The notes beneath the pieces are model-generated. The model had not been told where the DNA came from. It saw only the letters and a list, made by a program, of their open reading frames with translations, and made no database searches. A stretch of DNA of 64,000 nucleotides from Dendrolimus kikuchii. Its lineage: Eukaryota > Arthropoda > Insecta > Lepidoptera > Lasiocampidae. The position numbers and the translations under genes are program-made. The stretch is from positions 17,676,710 to 17,740,709 of the forward strand of contig CM034407.1 in assembly GCA_019925095.2 (NCBI GenBank), in the 5' to 3' direction. Below, piece after piece: positions 54,101 to 57,100 of the stretch. Numbering within the stretch: position 1 is the stretch's first letter; the number at the start of each line of letters is the position of its first letter.

Positions 54101-57100
54101 GAGTAAATAATATGTTATAAAGGAGATGGTGTAATTGTTATTTTAATGCATGATATCAAAATTCCGTATTTGCCAAAATAGCTAGGGAGCCCTAAATCCA
54201 AATAATCTCAACTACAAAAACTGGCAATCAGTTCTACAATTTTTATTAAGTATAATACATGAGTCACTAAACTCATCGTATTCATCGTCTACTCCCATGG
54301 GTATAATTTAACAAATTACAGTACGAATGCGGTTTATATCGTGTGACTCATTCCGATTATCTTTCCAAGTTTGCATATTTGGCTTACTGTCTATAACCGA
54401 GGCAATTTACGTAAACAATATACTCGTATATGTATGTGGAAATATTTGAGTGTTGACTTTATTGTGCAGGAACGGAGAAAGAATACAATTTCCTGCGTTG
54501 GGGCGGCCTGTTGTAAGAGGCGACAAAACAACCCACAGCCAGGTGGTAGGGTGTTTGCCCGACTGGATGGCTACTACCCGCTACCCGTGGTCTTAAGTAC
54601 ATATATACATAACTTCACGCCAGTTCCCTTGCGGGGTAGGCACGAACAACAGAGCGCCATTTAGGCTTATTCTTACACACCTCACTTGCTTCTTTGACAT
54701 TCATAACTCTTGTCATGCACGCTCGTCTGTTCTTAAGGCTCCTGACATCACCTTCTGCTAGTACACGATCAATTTGATCATGGAAGGTGTGTCGTGGCCT
54801 TCCACGACTTCTGCGTCCATCCACTTTTGCATTGTATATTTGTTTAGTCATTCTTTCGTCATGGTCTTAAGTATGCCGCCATAATAACCTTGAGTTGTGT
54901 TCCGGCATTAGTGGCCAGGTTCCGGTCTCTTTTTAGAGAGCAACAGCGTATTTGTAATGTCTATGGTGTTGCAAATGTCCATAGGTAATCTGTCTGCTGA
55001 ACTCATGCGAAAAATAATAATTGTGATTTAACCTATTCCAGACTAAAATACTGAGAAACATTATAAACCCACCACAGTATAACTAGGTTTTTCTTACTAC
55101 ACAAATTTTTTGATAAAATTTTAGTTACATTGTGTCTTTAGATGACTAATATAAAACATTTACCACTATAATTCCACTAATTTTAAATGGTTTAAGTTGT
55201 CTAATGCCCGGTTTCTGAGGTACTTTTAACTGTAGTTTATCTGTTAGTTAACGCTATCGGTTCAATAACTTATAAAATTGCGTTTCTGAACACACCATCG
55301 TACTGTTACGAGTGTGAGACTCGAATTAAAATGCCATTGGAATTACTATAGAATTTATTAGAACTATACAAACACGTATAACATAGGTACAAATATAACT
55401 AGACACTACTAGTACAAAATTGCACGATTCAATAACACGCGCTAAGTCCGTCACTATATCGCTTGTCGAATGTACGTCTTACTTGTATCGTAATCGTCGC
55501 CCCCACCCCTCCGTTCGGGCATTGTTTTATATTAGTTTTTATATTTTTATATTAGTAAACTGTATAATACCGACAAAGGGCCGCGTTCACTGAATTAATT
55601 CGCACATCTGGCAAGCTTCGACGCAATGCAATAACAACAAGGATTATTTCGACACTAATGACGGCCATAAAACAAGTACGATAACAATAGGATGTTTTTC
55701 TTAATTACAAACACAAAGTAAACAAAATAATTCCTAAATCCGGAAAGGCAATAAACTGCATTTTACGAGAGCTAGGTGTGCGCATTTCTTTGTCGGTATG
55801 TAACAGTACGATAAACGTCAGTTAAGCTTGGTTCAACTCAACTGACCAATATTAGGCGTTTACCTAAATTATATTAAATAGTGTAATTCATTGCAAAATC
55901 CTGTTTGTAATGTATGAAAATGATCTAAGGAAAATAATGTATACATAAGGATGGACGTTCTCCACCAAGACCTGAAAATAAAGTCGTGACAGATACGGGG
56001 CAAAAACACGCAAAATACCACGAGAAGAGGATTCATCATCATATGAATATCGAGTCAATCCAACTGCTCGACACTACAAACCTAGTGCGAAGACTCAATA
56101 TAACTAAACCGTTTGAGTTAGTGTAGTGTACTGTAGTGTATAGTGAAAAATAAAAACAGTTCACCAGTGATGATTAGGACATGTGAACGCGCCCTAACAG
56201 ACAGAGATTAAGTAAAGTGCCAACGGACATATTCTTAGATAAACTTTATTTTGTAGAACATTAGCTTAAAATTAAATTACTCATTAGCTACTGTAGGCTA
56301 GATCGCAATATTTAATAAAGTAATCGATTACAAATTTCTTTTACACATCAAAAAAAATATTTAACCCCTTGTAGATTTTGTGGATAAATAGGTTCAATGG
56401 TTGTTATTTTTAAAAATATGTCAGTTGAAGACGTAAGATGAAAGGCTAAGACGTATTGTAAAAAAAAAATGATAATGCTGAGGCCGCGTGGTAGTTACGG
56501 GTGGCAACCCTAGTCATGTCCTTTATCCGTGCAGGAACGGAGAAAGAATACAATTTCTTGCGGCCGGGCGGCCTGTCGTAAGAGGCGACTTAACAACCCA
56601 CAGCCAGGTGGTAGGGCATTTGCCCGACTGGATGGCTACCACCCCTAGTCTAAAGTATGTCGCCATAACCACCTTGAGTTGTGTTCCGGCATTAGTGACC
56701 AGGTTCCAGTTTCCCTTAAGAGAGCAGCAGCGCATTTGTAGCAACTTTGGTGTTGCAAATGTCCATAGGCGATGGTAACCGCTTTCCATCAAGTGGGCCG
56801 TCTGCTGATCTCCAGCAATAAAAATAAAAAAACATAATTTTCTGTGGAAAATTTTGTTCTGTGACTTAGTTTGAAAAGGTAAAATGTGCTCGCAGAACGT
56901 TAAATGAATCAATTCGAAAACTGGCGAACCTTTTCATACTGCGAGAGTACTTTCTTTAATAAATACATAGTATACCAGTATCCCGAAGAATGGGATAGTT
57001 TTTGCAGATATACAATCGAAGTACAAAACAGTTTCCAACGCAACGGCATCTGGACGTAATAGCCAGTAAACACGATAATCCTATGATATCGGCACTCATG

